Assembly (NCBI RefSeq): GCF_005938645.2
Contig: NZ_CP042171.1
Location: 1,178,001 to 1,242,000 of the forward strand
DNA length: 64,000 nt
Direction of reading: 5' to 3'
DNA from: Pedobacter sp. KBS0701
GTDB lineage: Bacteria; Bacteroidota; Bacteroidia; Sphingobacteriales; Sphingobacteriaceae
The position numbers were made by a program, and so were the translations under genes. The notes beneath the pieces were generated by a model that had not been told where the DNA came from, ran no database searches, and saw only the letters and a list, made by a program, of their open reading frames with translations. Each line of letters starts with the position of its first letter. Position 1 is the first letter of the stretch. Positions 28,772-38,384 of the stretch are shown one piece after another.

Positions 28772-31177
28772 ATGCCCAGGCTAACCAAACTACTGTTTCT
28801 TAATACTTTATTTTTATTTGGCATTTCATTAAATATGAAGGCCCAGGAGCGTAAGCAGCTTTTTGATTTTGACTGGAAATTTAAATTGGGTGATGCTCCC
28901 AAAGCCATTGCAAAAGACTTTAATGATCAGGATTGGAGAACGTTAGATCTTCCACACGATTGGAGTATTGAAGGTAAGATCGATCCTAAAAATCCTATGG
29001 GGGGAGATGGTGGTTTTTTTCCTTCCGGAATTGCCTGGTACCGTAAAACATTTGATGTACCCACTAGCTGGAAAGGTAAATTGGTCTCTATTAATTTTGA
29101 AGGTGTGTATATGAATTCGGAGGTTTTTATTAACGGCATGTCTCTAGGGGTATATCCTTATGGATATTCTGCATTTACATACGATCTTACGCCTTATCTT
29201 CATTTTGGTCAGGAAAACGTGATTGCTGTCCGTGTAGATAATGCTAAACAGAAAAATAGCAGGTGGTATAGTGGTTCTGGTATTTACAGGCATGTCTGGA
29301 TCAAGATTACAAATCCCATTCATGTTCCAGATTATGGTGTAGGCATTATTACCTCACAAGTTTCTCCTGCTCAGGCATTGGTTCAGGTAAAAACAAAGGT
29401 AAATAATGATGCTTCGGTAATGAAGACCGTTGTTATTCGTACCCGTATTGTTGGATCAGATAGCAGAGAAGCTGCTGCTCATCAGGTTTCCGTTAAATTA
29501 GCGCCTCATAGCCAACAAGAACTTATTCAACAAATTGCTGTAACTAAACCTAAATTATGGTCGGTAGAGCAACCACATTTATATCAGGCTAAAACAGAAA
29601 TATTTTCTGATCAGAAGATAATTGATTCAAATAGCGAGAATTTTGGAATTCGCGATATCAAATTTTCTACCACAAATGGTTTCCAGCTTAATGGTAAAAC
29701 CATAAAATTAAATGGAGGTTGTGTACATCATGATAATGGCTGTTTAGGGGCAGCTGCATTTGACCGGGCAGAAGAGCGACGGGTAGAACTGTTGAAGGCA
29801 GCCGGTTTTAATGCGATAAGAACAGCTCATAACCTGCCATCAGAAGCATTTTTGGCCGCATGCGACCGCTTAGGGATGCTGGTGATTGATGAGGCCTTTG
29901 ATGGCTGGAAAACACCCAAAAATAAGTATGATTATGCCATGTATTTCGATAAATGGTGGGAAAAGGATTTAGAGGCCATGGTATTAAGAGACAGAAACCA
30001 TCCGTCGATTATCATCTGGAGCATCGGAAATGAAATTATTGAGCGAAAAGAAGCGCAGGCCGTACAAACCGCAAAAATGCTGGCCGGGAAGGTACGTCAA
30101 CTCGATCCTACACGTCTGATTACTTCAGCCATGACCACCTGGGATAAAGACTGGGAGATTTTTGATCCTTTAATGGCCGAACATGATATAGCTGGCTATA
30201 ATTATCAATTGCACAGAGCGATAGATGATCATAAAAGAGTACCATCCAGGATTATTGTTCAAACAGAATCCTATCCCAGAGATGCTTTTGCAAACTGGAA
30301 ACTGGTTAATTACAACAGTTATATTCTTGGAGATTTTGTGTGGACTGCGCTTGATTACTTAGGCGAATCTGGCATTGGCAGGTGGTATTATTCTGGCGAA
30401 CCTGCAAATTTTCATTCGTCTGCAGAATTATTTCCCTGGCATGGTGCTTATTGTGGTGATATTGATTTACTTGGACACCGTAAACCTATTTCCCATTACC
30501 GAAGTATGTTATATAACGATACCGAAAAACTTTACGTAGCGGTTAAGGAGCCAAATCCAGCGCCTCTGGAAATTAAAGAAACGGATTGGTCTGTATGGCC
30601 AACATGGGAAAGCTGGACCTGGCCAGGTTACGAGGGGAAGAATATACAGGTTGAGGTATACTCCAAATATCCTAAAGTGAGGTTGTATCTCAATAAAAAA
30701 CTGATCGGTGAGAAAGAAACAACAGAACAACAGGAGTTTAAAGCAATTTTTACGCTGCCTTACGCCACGGGAGAATTAAGTGTTGCCGGTGTACAGGGTG
30801 GTAAAGAGGTAGAGACCAGAATTTTAAGAACTGCCGGGAAAACCAGCGCTATAAAAGTATTTTCAGATCGAAATATAATTACGGCTAATGGGCAGGATCT
30901 TGCTTTTGTAACTGTCGAACTTACTGATAGCAAAGGTTTGTTTCAACCCAATGCAGAGAATAGGTTGCACTTTGTAATTGAAGGCCCCGGAACAATTGTG
31001 GGTGTAGATAATGCAAACCTAAAAGATACAGATCCGTATACAAGCAATTCCCGCAAAGCCTGGAAAGGCCGGGCCTTAGTGGTGATTAGGACCACAAATA
31101 AAGCGGGTAATATTAAAATTAAGGTAAGTTCAGAAGATTTAGCGGGTGGGGAAATCATTTTGAAATCAAGGAAATAG
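28772..31177 (+). CDS. Glycoside hydrolase family 2 (beta-galactosidase-like), secreted
   Basis: 801 residues from ATG 28772; nine upstream in-frame codons starting with TTG are unlikely. Signal peptide to about NMKAQ. GH2 layout: jelly-roll sugar-binding domain (DWRTLDLPHDWSIEG, SGIYRHVWIKI), Ig-like domain, TIM barrel, then C-terminal beta domains as in the DUF4982/Big-containing subgroup. Acid/base E421 lies in WSIGNE and nucleophile E499 in VQTES. The retaining enzyme should remove a terminal beta-linked sugar in the periplasm. Sugar specificity (galactose, glucuronate or other) cannot be read. It stands alone, with no SusCD pair adjacent. Confidence 0.92.
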   Translation: MPRLTKLLFLNTLFLFGISLNMKAQERKQLFDFDWKFKLGDAPKAIAKDFNDQDWRTLDLPHDWSIEGKIDPKNPMGGDGGFFPSGIAWYRKTFDVPTSWKGKLVSINFEGVYMNSEVFINGMSLGVYPYGYSAFTYDLTPYLHFGQENVIAVRVDNAKQKNSRWYSGSGIYRHVWIKITNPIHVPDYGVGIITSQVSPAQALVQVKTKVNNDASVMKTVVIRTRIVGSDSREAAAHQVSVKLAPHSQQELIQQIAVTKPKLWSVEQPHLYQAKTEIFSDQKIIDSNSENFGIRDIKFSTTNGFQLNGKTIKLNGGCVHHDNGCLGAAAFDRAEERRVELLKAAGFNAIRTAHNLPSEAFLAACDRLGMLVIDEAFDGWKTPKNKYDYAMYFDKWWEKDLEAMVLRDRNHPSIIIWSIGNEIIERKEAQAVQTAKMLAGKVRQLDPTRLITSAMTTWDKDWEIFDPLMAEHDIAGYNYQLHRAIDDHKRVPSRIIVQTESYPRDAFANWKLVNYNSYILGDFVWTALDYLGESGIGRWYYSGEPANFHSSAELFPWHGAYCGDIDLLGHRKPISHYRSMLYNDTEKLYVAVKEPNPAPLEIKETDWSVWPTWESWTWPGYEGKNIQVEVYSKYPKVRLYLNKKLIGEKETTEQQEFKAIFTLPYATGELSVAGVQGGKEVETRILRTAGKTSAIKVFSDRNIITANGQDLAFVTVELTDSKGLFQPNAENRLHFVIEGPGTIVGVDNANLKDTDPYTSNSRKAWKGRALVVIRTTNKAGNIKIKVSSEDLAGGEIILKSRK

Positions 31178-31455
31178 TTTAGCTTAATTGCTGATTGCAA
31201 TGAGATAAGATTTAATCTATTAATTTTTATTTTTGCTATGGAAGGGTAAGCTTCGATTTACTCAGAAAAAGTCTGGTATCAGCACCGAATTGACCACCAA
31301 AATTGCGGAAGAACCACTTTCAATGAAATACACAAGCAGTGACGTTTTTTTTCTTTTTCCTTAATTTACCCCTATCCAAAGATTTCATCAACTCTGCTTA
31401 ATCTTATTCATATACCAAAAGATCGTCTGGCCAAAATAGTCTCTCTGTCAAAGAA

Positions 31456-31974
31456 TTAATATATTGCGGTGAGCACGGTTTTTGAAATAATCCACTTGCT
31501 ATCTTTTTTCTCAAAAAAGAAATACACTTCATTAGTCAGTTCCCCTTGGTCTTTTTTCGATTGGCGCGTCAGATTTACAAAAACCACCAATGCAAAACTG
31601 GAATCTGGGGAATAAATAACAGGTGAAAGTATTGAGCCATGCTGCCAGCTAGCCTTACTATATTCTGTCCTTGAAAAGACACTATTAGATTTGAGGTGCA
31701 AAACATTATGCCTGAAAACCGAAGTATCAATCTGAGATAAAAAATCCCATTTAGATTCTCTAAAAATAGAATCTGACTCTTCCCTTTTAGCCGAATTTTT
31801 TTTAAGTGATAGCAATAATGATTTTGAAATTGTTATATATTTAGGATATAAGTTATCTGAATAATATTTCTTTAATACCAGCTGATAGATTTCTTTATCT
31901 TTCGCAGAAACCAGGGATTGCCCGCTTGCCAGGGTAGCCGTGAACAGAAATAGAATTAAAAAAAAATGTTTCAT
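31456..31974 (-). CDS. Small secreted protein of unknown function
   Basis: 172 residues with a signal peptide (MKHFFLILFLFTATLASGQ). The mature part has helices with many Lys/Ser residues and a beta-rich end (SSFALVVFVNLTRQ, VYFFFEKKDSKWIISKTVLT) that resembles NTF2-like or lumazine-binding-like folds, though this is not firm. Its start overlaps the stop of the upstream gene by one base (TAATG), so it is co-translated with the HExxH lipoprotein. Family unknown to me. Confidence 0.65.
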   Translation of the reverse strand: MKHFFLILFLFTATLASGQSLVSAKDKEIYQLVLKKYYSDNLYPKYITISKSLLLSLKKNSAKREESDSIFRESKWDFLSQIDTSVFRHNVLHLKSNSVFSRTEYSKASWQHGSILSPVIYSPDSSFALVVFVNLTRQSKKDQGELTNEVYFFFEKKDSKWIISKTVLTAIY

Positions 31975-33551
31975 TAGCAGTTCTTTTTATTGGTTGAGTT
32001 ACTTTTATTCTTATATTCCCTTGCGGCGTTACTTTCCGATCTTGCGGGTCTCTGGTATTTCACCTTGGTTGTCTTTTGTAAATTGCCCCAGAATAGATCC
32101 TGACAATATTGATTAAGTGTTATAGATTTGTCAGGGGATTCGGTGATACCTTTGATTTTAGCAAAATCCTCCAATAATTTCGCCATTGATGTAACATATG
32201 TTGTTGCCATCTGAGTGTGTTGTGCAGGCTCCAGTCTGTCAAGATCGGTTATAGCAGATCCATCTCTATCGTATATGAGTTGGTTAAGATCCTGAAAAAT
32301 AATCTTCTGCTCTTCATCTGTCACCCTACTTATTCCGTAGGTGAGATAAGCATGCATTAGTTCATGGATGGTTGTAGCCGCTACCGCAAGATCTGTAGCC
32401 TCATTTAGCATCAATGTATTAAGTGTAATTTCCAATCTACTGGGTGATGTACTACCATTGGTTCTGGTAGTAAAAACCTGACCTGATGCATCGGTTATTT
32501 CCTTATCCGGTATTTCATCCTCTTTGATACGAATATCCTGGGTATTCAGTCCGGCGAGGAAACTGATAGCCGACTGTGTTTTGTTCGGGTCGCCGTAGTT
32601 GGCCGCACCGATCACTGCAGTCATCGCTCCGGTGAGCTTTGCCTGCGAAACTATATTGTTTACAATGGTCGCAATACAAGTCCTTGTCTGAGGATCCACT
32701 ATGATCCTTGGAGCTAAATAATTGGTAGAACCTCCTCCTCCGGCATACCCCCCTCCATGTGTGGCACCGTATCCATCATATTCTCCAACTACAGGGTTAT
32801 CGGGATCTGCACAGACGTAATAGGCGATATAGGGGGTACATTCCATATAGCCGTCAACACCTACGCACGTACTGCCATAGACAGGTGAATATATTGGACA
32901 GGCCAATGGGGGCGGTACCATTACTTTATGATTATTTATATCCGGTATAGTTGTCCTGAAACCGGGCAGTGACATCAGTTTGATATCCTTACTGAACCCT
33001 GGCTCTATACCGCTTATTCTTTGTGTGGCAGATCCTTTACTGTATTCCCAGCCGTTTGCCAGGGTACCGTTCATTTCAAAAAAGACGATCTTACCGCTAA
33101 AACTACCTGCCTGTTTATAATGTATATTACTTAAGTTCTCTTTTTCTGGAGCATTCCCTATTATGGACATGTAACAGCCATAAGCAACCTCTGTGCTGCC
33201 GTTTTTCTTAAAGATCAGCAGACGGAAGTTTTTATCACTTCTCATCTGGTCTTTTTCACTACCTTCTATCTTCTGATAGATGTTTTTTGGGTTGGAAAGT
33301 TGGAGTTCGTAAACTGTCTTATCTTCGTCCTGGCTGTTGACATACATTGTCTCCCATAGGGGCTCCATTCCATCAAAACGGCTGTAGCTTATTTTATTCG
33401 TTTCGAACCATTGCTTCAATACTGCAGTTACGGGTAATTCTTTCGAATTGAATCTGTTGTCCTTTTTACACGAATGTACAATAACTGATGTTATTATAAA
33501 TAATATCAGAGCTGATATGTAATGCCCGAACAGAGTGCGTTTTTTCCTCAT
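31974..33551 (-). CDS. Lipoprotein with HExxH (putative metallopeptidase-like)
   Basis: 525 residues. Lipobox IVHSC (Cys at 28) is followed by KKDN. The N-terminal half (about 30-200) is a beta-type region. Next comes a Cys-containing segment (PLACPIYSPVYGSTC) and a Gly-rich linker (YDGYGATHGGGYAGGGGSTN). The C-terminal half contains H396-E-L-M-H in TTIHELMHAYLTYGIS, a zinc-binding HExxH, with DEEQ about 15 residues later as a possible third ligand. The C-terminus is Lys/Asn-rich. Secreted HExxH proteins of this kind are frequent beside small unknown partners in Bacteroidota. Protease activity is inferred from one motif only. Confidence 0.65.
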   Translation of the reverse strand: MRKKRTLFGHYISALILFIITSVIVHSCKKDNRFNSKELPVTAVLKQWFETNKISYSRFDGMEPLWETMYVNSQDEDKTVYELQLSNPKNIYQKIEGSEKDQMRSDKNFRLLIFKKNGSTEVAYGCYMSIIGNAPEKENLSNIHYKQAGSFSGKIVFFEMNGTLANGWEYSKGSATQRISGIEPGFSKDIKLMSLPGFRTTIPDINNHKVMVPPPLACPIYSPVYGSTCVGVDGYMECTPYIAYYVCADPDNPVVGEYDGYGATHGGGYAGGGGSTNYLAPRIIVDPQTRTCIATIVNNIVSQAKLTGAMTAVIGAANYGDPNKTQSAISFLAGLNTQDIRIKEDEIPDKEITDASGQVFTTRTNGSTSPSRLEITLNTLMLNEATDLAVAATTIHELMHAYLTYGISRVTDEEQKIIFQDLNQLIYDRDGSAITDLDRLEPAQHTQMATTYVTSMAKLLEDFAKIKGITESPDKSITLNQYCQDLFWGNLQKTTKVKYQRPARSESNAAREYKNKSNSTNKKNC

Positions 33552-33880
33552 AAGTTAATTTAGAATAAGAGCTGCTAATTACTTTTACAAAGATGTAATA
33601 AATATGATTATCCATAAAATAATTTATCATTTAATATATTTTAAATTTCACCTAATCTCTAAATAAGCCTCTGAAGCTATTAGTTATAGCACTGTTTTAT
33701 TTATCTGACAATATTTATATTTTGTTAAATATTAAAATTATAAAATATTTGTAATCTTACTTGGTTACTATGAAATGGCAGGCCTTTAATATAGATTTTG
33801 TCTTGAATGGAAGTCATTAAGTTTTCTGTTTGGCATAATATTTTCGATATAGTCGGAATTAATTTAGCTGATATAATTGA
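33552..33880. other. Intergenic, AT-rich, about 330 nt
   Basis: Very AT-rich spacer (for example 33590-33740) between the lipoprotein start and the transposase remnant. It contains the lipoprotein promoter. No terminal inverted repeat for the transposase remnant could be recognised. Confidence 0.4.
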
Positions 33881-35066
33881 ATGAATATTGCATATTTCAC
33901 TGAAACTGGTTCTTCCCCAATTTTGGTGGTTTTTCATGATAAATCTGGTTGTTATTCATTAAGGAATCTTACCAAACTGATTTTCTCACCAATTGATTCT
34001 TTTAAAGTAGTTTCAGTAGATAACCAGGCCGACTTTGTTAATATTTATGTGCAGAGCAGGCAAAGAATCTGCCATTGTCCAGATTGCCTAAGCCCTTCAA
34101 CGAAGCTTCACAACTATTATTTAAGAAAGTTTCGTGACCTGCCAACATTTGGGAAATCATGCAATATATAGCTGCGATCCAGAAAATACTGATGCCTTAA
34201 AGCTGAATGTGAAAGAAAGATATTCACAGAACGTTTTGATGACCATTTCGAACCCTGTAAGCGACGGACAAAAAAGATTGGGTGAGAAATTATTAACTAT
34301 TGCCCTGGAAATGGGTGGCAGGCACCGCTGAGCGCATTTGCAATACATTATCCATGCCCGTAAGTGATTCTACTTTACTAAGGCTGATCCATAAAACTCC
34401 TCTGCCACCTTTAGGGCAGCTTAAAGCTGTAGGGGTAGATGACTGGGCATATAAAAAGCGCGATAGATATGGCAGCATCTGGTAAACCTGGATACCGGGA
34501 AAGTAATCGATCTGCTGCCAGACCGGGAGGAAAAAACATTGACAAGTTGGTTGCAAGGGCAACCTACGATAGAGATAATTACACGGGACCGTTACGGTAA
34601 ATATATGCAGGTAAGCCACAAAGGGGGGGGGCAGGCTATACAGATCACTGACCGTTGGCATCTACTTAAGAACCTTGGTGAAGCCGTTAAAAGGATAATG
34701 GTACGCGAATACACCAGACTTAGTAGAGCAGTAGCCCCTAAAACAGTTGAAGAACCGCTGGGGGTTCTAAAAGATTTTCCTGCAAGGAAGAAGTTGGCCG
34801 CTACAGGCGGTGTTGTCAAACAACGATTTGATGAGATGAAGAAACTACATGCTAAAGGATTATCTAATAACGCAATTGCAAAATCCCTAGGAATGCATAG
34901 AAGTACCGTCAGGAAATACCTGTCGATGGATGTGCCGATGCGGAAGTTCTATGGAGAAAGAGGAATGATAGAGGCTCATTTTGAATACATCAAAGAACGA
35001 ATGCAAGCAGACACTAATATTCATTTAAAATCAATTAATAAATATCCTTACATATTCGTCCAGTAA
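33881..35066 (+). pseudogene. ISL3-type transposase, heavily frameshifted remnant
   Basis: Pieces of one transposase are spread over several frames. An N-terminal zinc ribbon (CHCPDC, then FRDLPTFG) is followed by CERKIFTERFDDHFEPCKRR in another frame, then GEKLLTIALEMGG, then VGVDDWAYKKRDRYGSI (the first catalytic Asp region), then IEIITRDRYGKY and ITDRWHLLKNLGEAV (the second Asp and the helical region). A final part has an HTH-like stretch (LSNNAIAKSLGMHRSTVRKY). At least four frame breaks are needed to join them, including ones at an A-run near 34270 and around 34320. The catalytic Glu end is missing or cut at about 35066. The element is dead. Confidence 0.8.
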
Positions 35067-35083
35067 CATTAAGAGCAGACTAT

Positions 35084-35620
35084 TTGGTCAATGCCAAGAC
35101 AGGCAACGGCTTTGTGGTAAGCAGCGAAATTATTACCCATGATCGGATAATCAATGTCTCCCCGGTTCATATTTCCGGTGATCTTGTGAGCAATGTACTT
35201 AACGGAGAAAGGCCGAGCAAGCTTAGAGGCTTTGAGATGGTTTCGGTTGAAAAGATTATCAGGGAATTCTTCGAGGATCTCTCGGCCATTTCCATGGCCT
35301 TGCCACGGGTGGTCTTTTCCAATTCTCTACTCAGTGGCGGCAAGGTCGAAAAAAGCGACTGGAACGCTTTTGAAAATCCCAATGAAACAAAAATCCCAGC
35401 TATGGCAAGTACAACTTATCACTCCGAACTTGGGGGAAAGAGAAAAACCATCTTTGAATATTCGGTTTTGAGCCGATTCTTAGGAAACGGCTATTCTGAG
35501 GGTGATTTTATCTCCAAGACAGAAAGGCAATTCATTGATAGCTTCAACCAACTACCGGAAAAGGAACGCATGGAATACTATAACAAGCTTAAAGAAGAAA
35601 TGACCGAGATAGCGCTCTAG
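35084..35620 (+). CDS. Uncharacterised protein, possibly 5'-truncated
   Basis: 178 residues from a TTG at 35084; the frame is open upstream to about 35042 without an ATG. The dead transposase ends there, so the original 5' end may have been lost. The protein is soluble, with a mixed fold (HDRIINVSPVHISGDLVS) and a charged helical C-terminus (QLPEKERMEYYNKLKEEMTE). It overlaps the end of the convergent gene on the other strand by four bases. I do not recognise the family. Confidence 0.5.
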   Translation: MVNAKTGNGFVVSSEIITHDRIINVSPVHISGDLVSNVLNGERPSKLRGFEMVSVEKIIREFFEDLSAISMALPRVVFSNSLLSGGKVEKSDWNAFENPNETKIPAMASTTYHSELGGKRKTIFEYSVLSRFLGNGYSEGDFISKTERQFIDSFNQLPEKERMEYYNKLKEEMTEIAL

Positions 35621-36261
35621 TTTTTCCTTTCAAGATAGTACTTTTTTAGGATCTTTGCGCTGTCCGATCCCGGTGCCAGATCAAAATATCCCGGCCATCC
35701 GTAGCCTTTTTCTTTCCAGAAACCAAAATCATCTTTTATTAGCTCAAGAATGCTGAGATCGGCATTTTTGCCCTCGCCCAGGAGCAGCTCACGGAGCGCG
35801 GGTTGGGCTCCAGGCTTCATCAGGTAGCCAAATTTCATCCAAATCATGTATCCGATGATCGGACACTTGATAATACCGCTGTCTACCTTAAAATGATATT
35901 CGTCTTCTCTTTTTGCCCAGCACTCGATACCATTGTACCTATATTTTCGGGTATAGGAAACCTGCCTGTTGACCCACGGAAAAGCCAGCTTCGATCCTGG
36001 GCTCTTTAAGACAATAAAGTCGTTTTTTACAATTCCCAGCTTTGGAAAGATGTATACCTGCAGGGTAACTATCAATACGCTTGTTATTGTCAGAAGGGCT
36101 GCTTCTTCTTCCTCACCGATACTCAATCGGTCAATATCCAAGGTGATTCGGCTCGATCTGTCGAGCTTTGGATGGATTCCCTGCACGCCGGCAAGTTTTA
36201 AAAGCTGGATTTTTGAATATACTTTTCCGCATATCTTGTAAGGAGGTTCGTGAGCGTTCAT
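35617..36261 (-). CDS. Uncharacterised protein
   Basis: 214 residues if started at ATG 36261 (MNAHEPPYKICG); the in-frame extension to 36330 looks non-coding. It contains a repeated-looking aromatic/basic middle (SYTRKYRYNGIECWAKREDE) and ends with GWPGYFDLAPGSDSAKILKK. No signal peptide, but one hydrophobic stretch (LLTITSVLIVTLQVYIF). Convergent with and overlapping its neighbour by four bases. Family not recognised; both genes may be accessory cargo next to the dead transposase. Confidence 0.5.
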   Translation of the reverse strand: MNAHEPPYKICGKVYSKIQLLKLAGVQGIHPKLDRSSRITLDIDRLSIGEEEEAALLTITSVLIVTLQVYIFPKLGIVKNDFIVLKSPGSKLAFPWVNRQVSYTRKYRYNGIECWAKREDEYHFKVDSGIIKCPIIGYMIWMKFGYLMKPGAQPALRELLLGEGKNADLSILELIKDDFGFWKEKGYGWPGYFDLAPGSDSAKILKKYYLERKN

Positions 36262-36622
36262 TTTTGAAAGGTTAATATAGGCGGAATTTAGTATTTTTTG
36301 CGGTTTAATCAAAATCAAAGTCAACGTCAAGTAAAATCAGGATGAGTCAGATCATTGGGGATTATCTGAAAAGTGGTCACCCATTTCTAATCAAAATGTA
36401 CTAAAGCAGGGTGCACACTTTGGATTGAAATCCGGTTTTTATTATCCCTGAAATCCCCAAGTGGGTATAATTTTAATAATGTTTGTTTTTATTCAGATTT
36501 TTACAATCTGTTTTGTTAAATCAAATGAAATATAACTGGGTAAAAAAATAAGCTTTTTTATAAAAAAAACTTAATTAAATTAGCTTAATTTTCTATTACT
36601 TTGGAAATCCGTACCAAATTTT
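36262..36622. promoter_or_regulatory. Divergent spacer upstream of the ECF sigma gene
   Basis: About 360 nt, very AT-rich from 36470. TTACTTTG at 36597-36604 matches the Bacteroidota -7 element TAnnTTTG at seven of eight positions and lies about 20 nt before the sigma start codon. No gene or repeat seen. Confidence 0.4.
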
Positions 36623-37216
36623 TTGAAAAAAGAAACTAATGATTTTGATCTCTGGCAGAACTTGCTAAATGGGGACAGGCTTGCGTTAAATAAAATTTAC
36701 GAAAGATTCTTATCTCCACTTTATCAGTATGGTATGCGTATGCTTCAGGATGAAGATGCGGTACGAGATTGTTTGCATAATCTTTTTGTGAAAATCTGGG
36801 TGAATCACAAAACACTTAAACCCACTGATAACATCAAATATTATTTAATATCTGCCTTGCGGAATAGTATTATCAATTATAAAAATCAAGAAAATAGGTT
36901 TCAAAAGGTTGATATTCAGGAGAACGATGTTTTTGACTTAAGATTTACTGTTGAATCGGAGTACATTAAAAAAGAAGAGCAAAATCAGAAGGTACTTCAG
37001 CTTAGCGAAGCGATGAATAAACTTACTTCAAGACAAAAAGAAATTATTTATTTGAAGTATTTTGAAGAAATGGATTACGATGAAATCTCTAAAATAATGG
37101 ATTTAAGTAAAAAAGGAACCTACAAGCTGAGTGCGAGGGCTTTAGAAGCGTTAAGGGAAATAATGAACGTAGACAAGGCGATGCTTTTAGCAATTTTACT
37201 GGTTGCGAAAAGATAG
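36623..37216 (+). CDS. ECF-type RNA polymerase sigma factor
   Basis: 197 residues starting with TTG at 36623 (no in-frame ATG nearby fits the family N-terminus). Sigma region 2: RFLSPLYQYGMRMLQDEDAV followed by DCLHNLFVKIWVN. Region 4: LTSRQKEIIYLKYFEEMDYD followed by EISKIMDLSKKGTYKLSARA. The family normally directs transcription of an adjacent SusC/SusD operon and is held by a FecR anti-sigma factor until the outer-membrane receptor signals substrate. The FecR gene and an STN-bearing SusC follow on the same strand, as expected. Confidence 0.92.
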   Translation: MKKETNDFDLWQNLLNGDRLALNKIYERFLSPLYQYGMRMLQDEDAVRDCLHNLFVKIWVNHKTLKPTDNIKYYLISALRNSIINYKNQENRFQKVDIQENDVFDLRFTVESEYIKKEEQNQKVLQLSEAMNKLTSRQKEIIYLKYFEEMDYDEISKIMDLSKKGTYKLSARALEALREIMNVDKAMLLAILLVAKR

Positions 37217-37324
37217 CGTTTTATTGTGTCGTTAAAAAAAGATTAAAATAATGTTATTTCTGTGGGGTAATTTTTAATTCTTTCCTGTTTGTATAATTGA
37301 ATGGTCGTTAAATCATTCATTATT

Positions 37325-38341
37325 ATGCCGAACAAAAGATACAATTCATTTAATGTCGAAAATTTTTTAGATGATGCAGATTTTCTGCGTTACGTTAAAC
37401 ACAATAATTCTGTTGATGTTTCTTTTTGGGATAACTGGCAAGCTAACATCCCTGAAAATTTAGCATCTTTTAAAGCGGCAAAATTACAGCTCCAGCTTAT
37501 TTTAAGCGATCAACCTAAAATTGCAACAAGTAATTTTCGGGATCAGTTATTGGCAGACATTAACATTTCAATTGATACCATCCAAAAAGCGAAACGGAGC
37601 AAAACAATCCGTTTAATAGTCACATCGGGTATTGCGGCAAGTTTATTTGTTGTTGCTTTTGTTTCCTGGTTTTTCCTTTCTACGGTTACAGTGAAATCTA
37701 ATTTCGCTGAGAACCGCCTGGTGCATTTGCCAGACGGTTCAGAAATTCAACTCAATGCAAATTCGGTGTTAAGCTACGCCCGTGCCTTTAAATGGAAAGC
37801 GCGCAGAGAAGTACGTTTAAAGGGCGAAGCTTATTTCAAGGTAAAGCACATTAATATAAATCCGGATCAGATTAAAAAAGGAGAGTTGTTTGTGGCGATA
37901 ACCGATGGAGCAAAAGTTCAGGTTCTGGGCACCGAATTTAACCTGAAAGATCGACATAACACGACGACCATAGCCTTAGTAAAAGGTAAAATTCAGGTGA
38001 GTTCGAATAAGACAGGCCAAAGATATATTATGCATCCTGGTGATTTTATCGATTTTAATCCGAATGGAAATCGCGTTAAAAATGCTGTTGGTTCAACTAA
38101 TCAAACCGCCTGGTTAAGCGGAAAAATTATCCTGAATCAAACTACCGTAAGCGAAATTTTAAGAGAATTTGAAGACTTGTATGGCTATAAGGTAATTCTT
38201 GACAGCCCTGCACTCGGAAATAAAAAAATAGATGGCGCCATATCTATAAAAAGCGAAGAAAGTTTACTCTTTACCCTTAAAAACATTTTAAATGTAGACA
38301 TACAAAAAGAAGGAAAAACAATCTACCTGAAGAACAGATGA
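37325..38341 (+). CDS. FecR-family anti-sigma factor
   Basis: 338 residues from ATG 37325 (MPNKRYNSF); the upstream ATG at 37301 is in frame but 24 nt earlier. N-terminal cytoplasmic part about 1-90, a single membrane helix at about 99-117 (IVTSGIAASLFVVAFVSWFF), then the FecR beta domain (RLVHLPDGSEIQLNANSVLS) and the C-terminal DUF4974-type domain (LSGKIILNQTTVSEILREFE). It should hold the ECF sigma factor at the membrane and respond to the STN domain of the next gene's product. Confidence 0.92.
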   Translation: MPNKRYNSFNVENFLDDADFLRYVKHNNSVDVSFWDNWQANIPENLASFKAAKLQLQLILSDQPKIATSNFRDQLLADINISIDTIQKAKRSKTIRLIVTSGIAASLFVVAFVSWFFLSTVTVKSNFAENRLVHLPDGSEIQLNANSVLSYARAFKWKARREVRLKGEAYFKVKHININPDQIKKGELFVAITDGAKVQVLGTEFNLKDRHNTTTIALVKGKIQVSSNKTGQRYIMHPGDFIDFNPNGNRVKNAVGSTNQTAWLSGKIILNQTTVSEILREFEDLYGYKVILDSPALGNKKIDGAISIKSEESLLFTLKNILNVDIQKEGKTIYLKNR

Positions 38342-38384
38342 TAACTGTGTAATTAAAATCAACAACCAACCAAACCAATACAAA

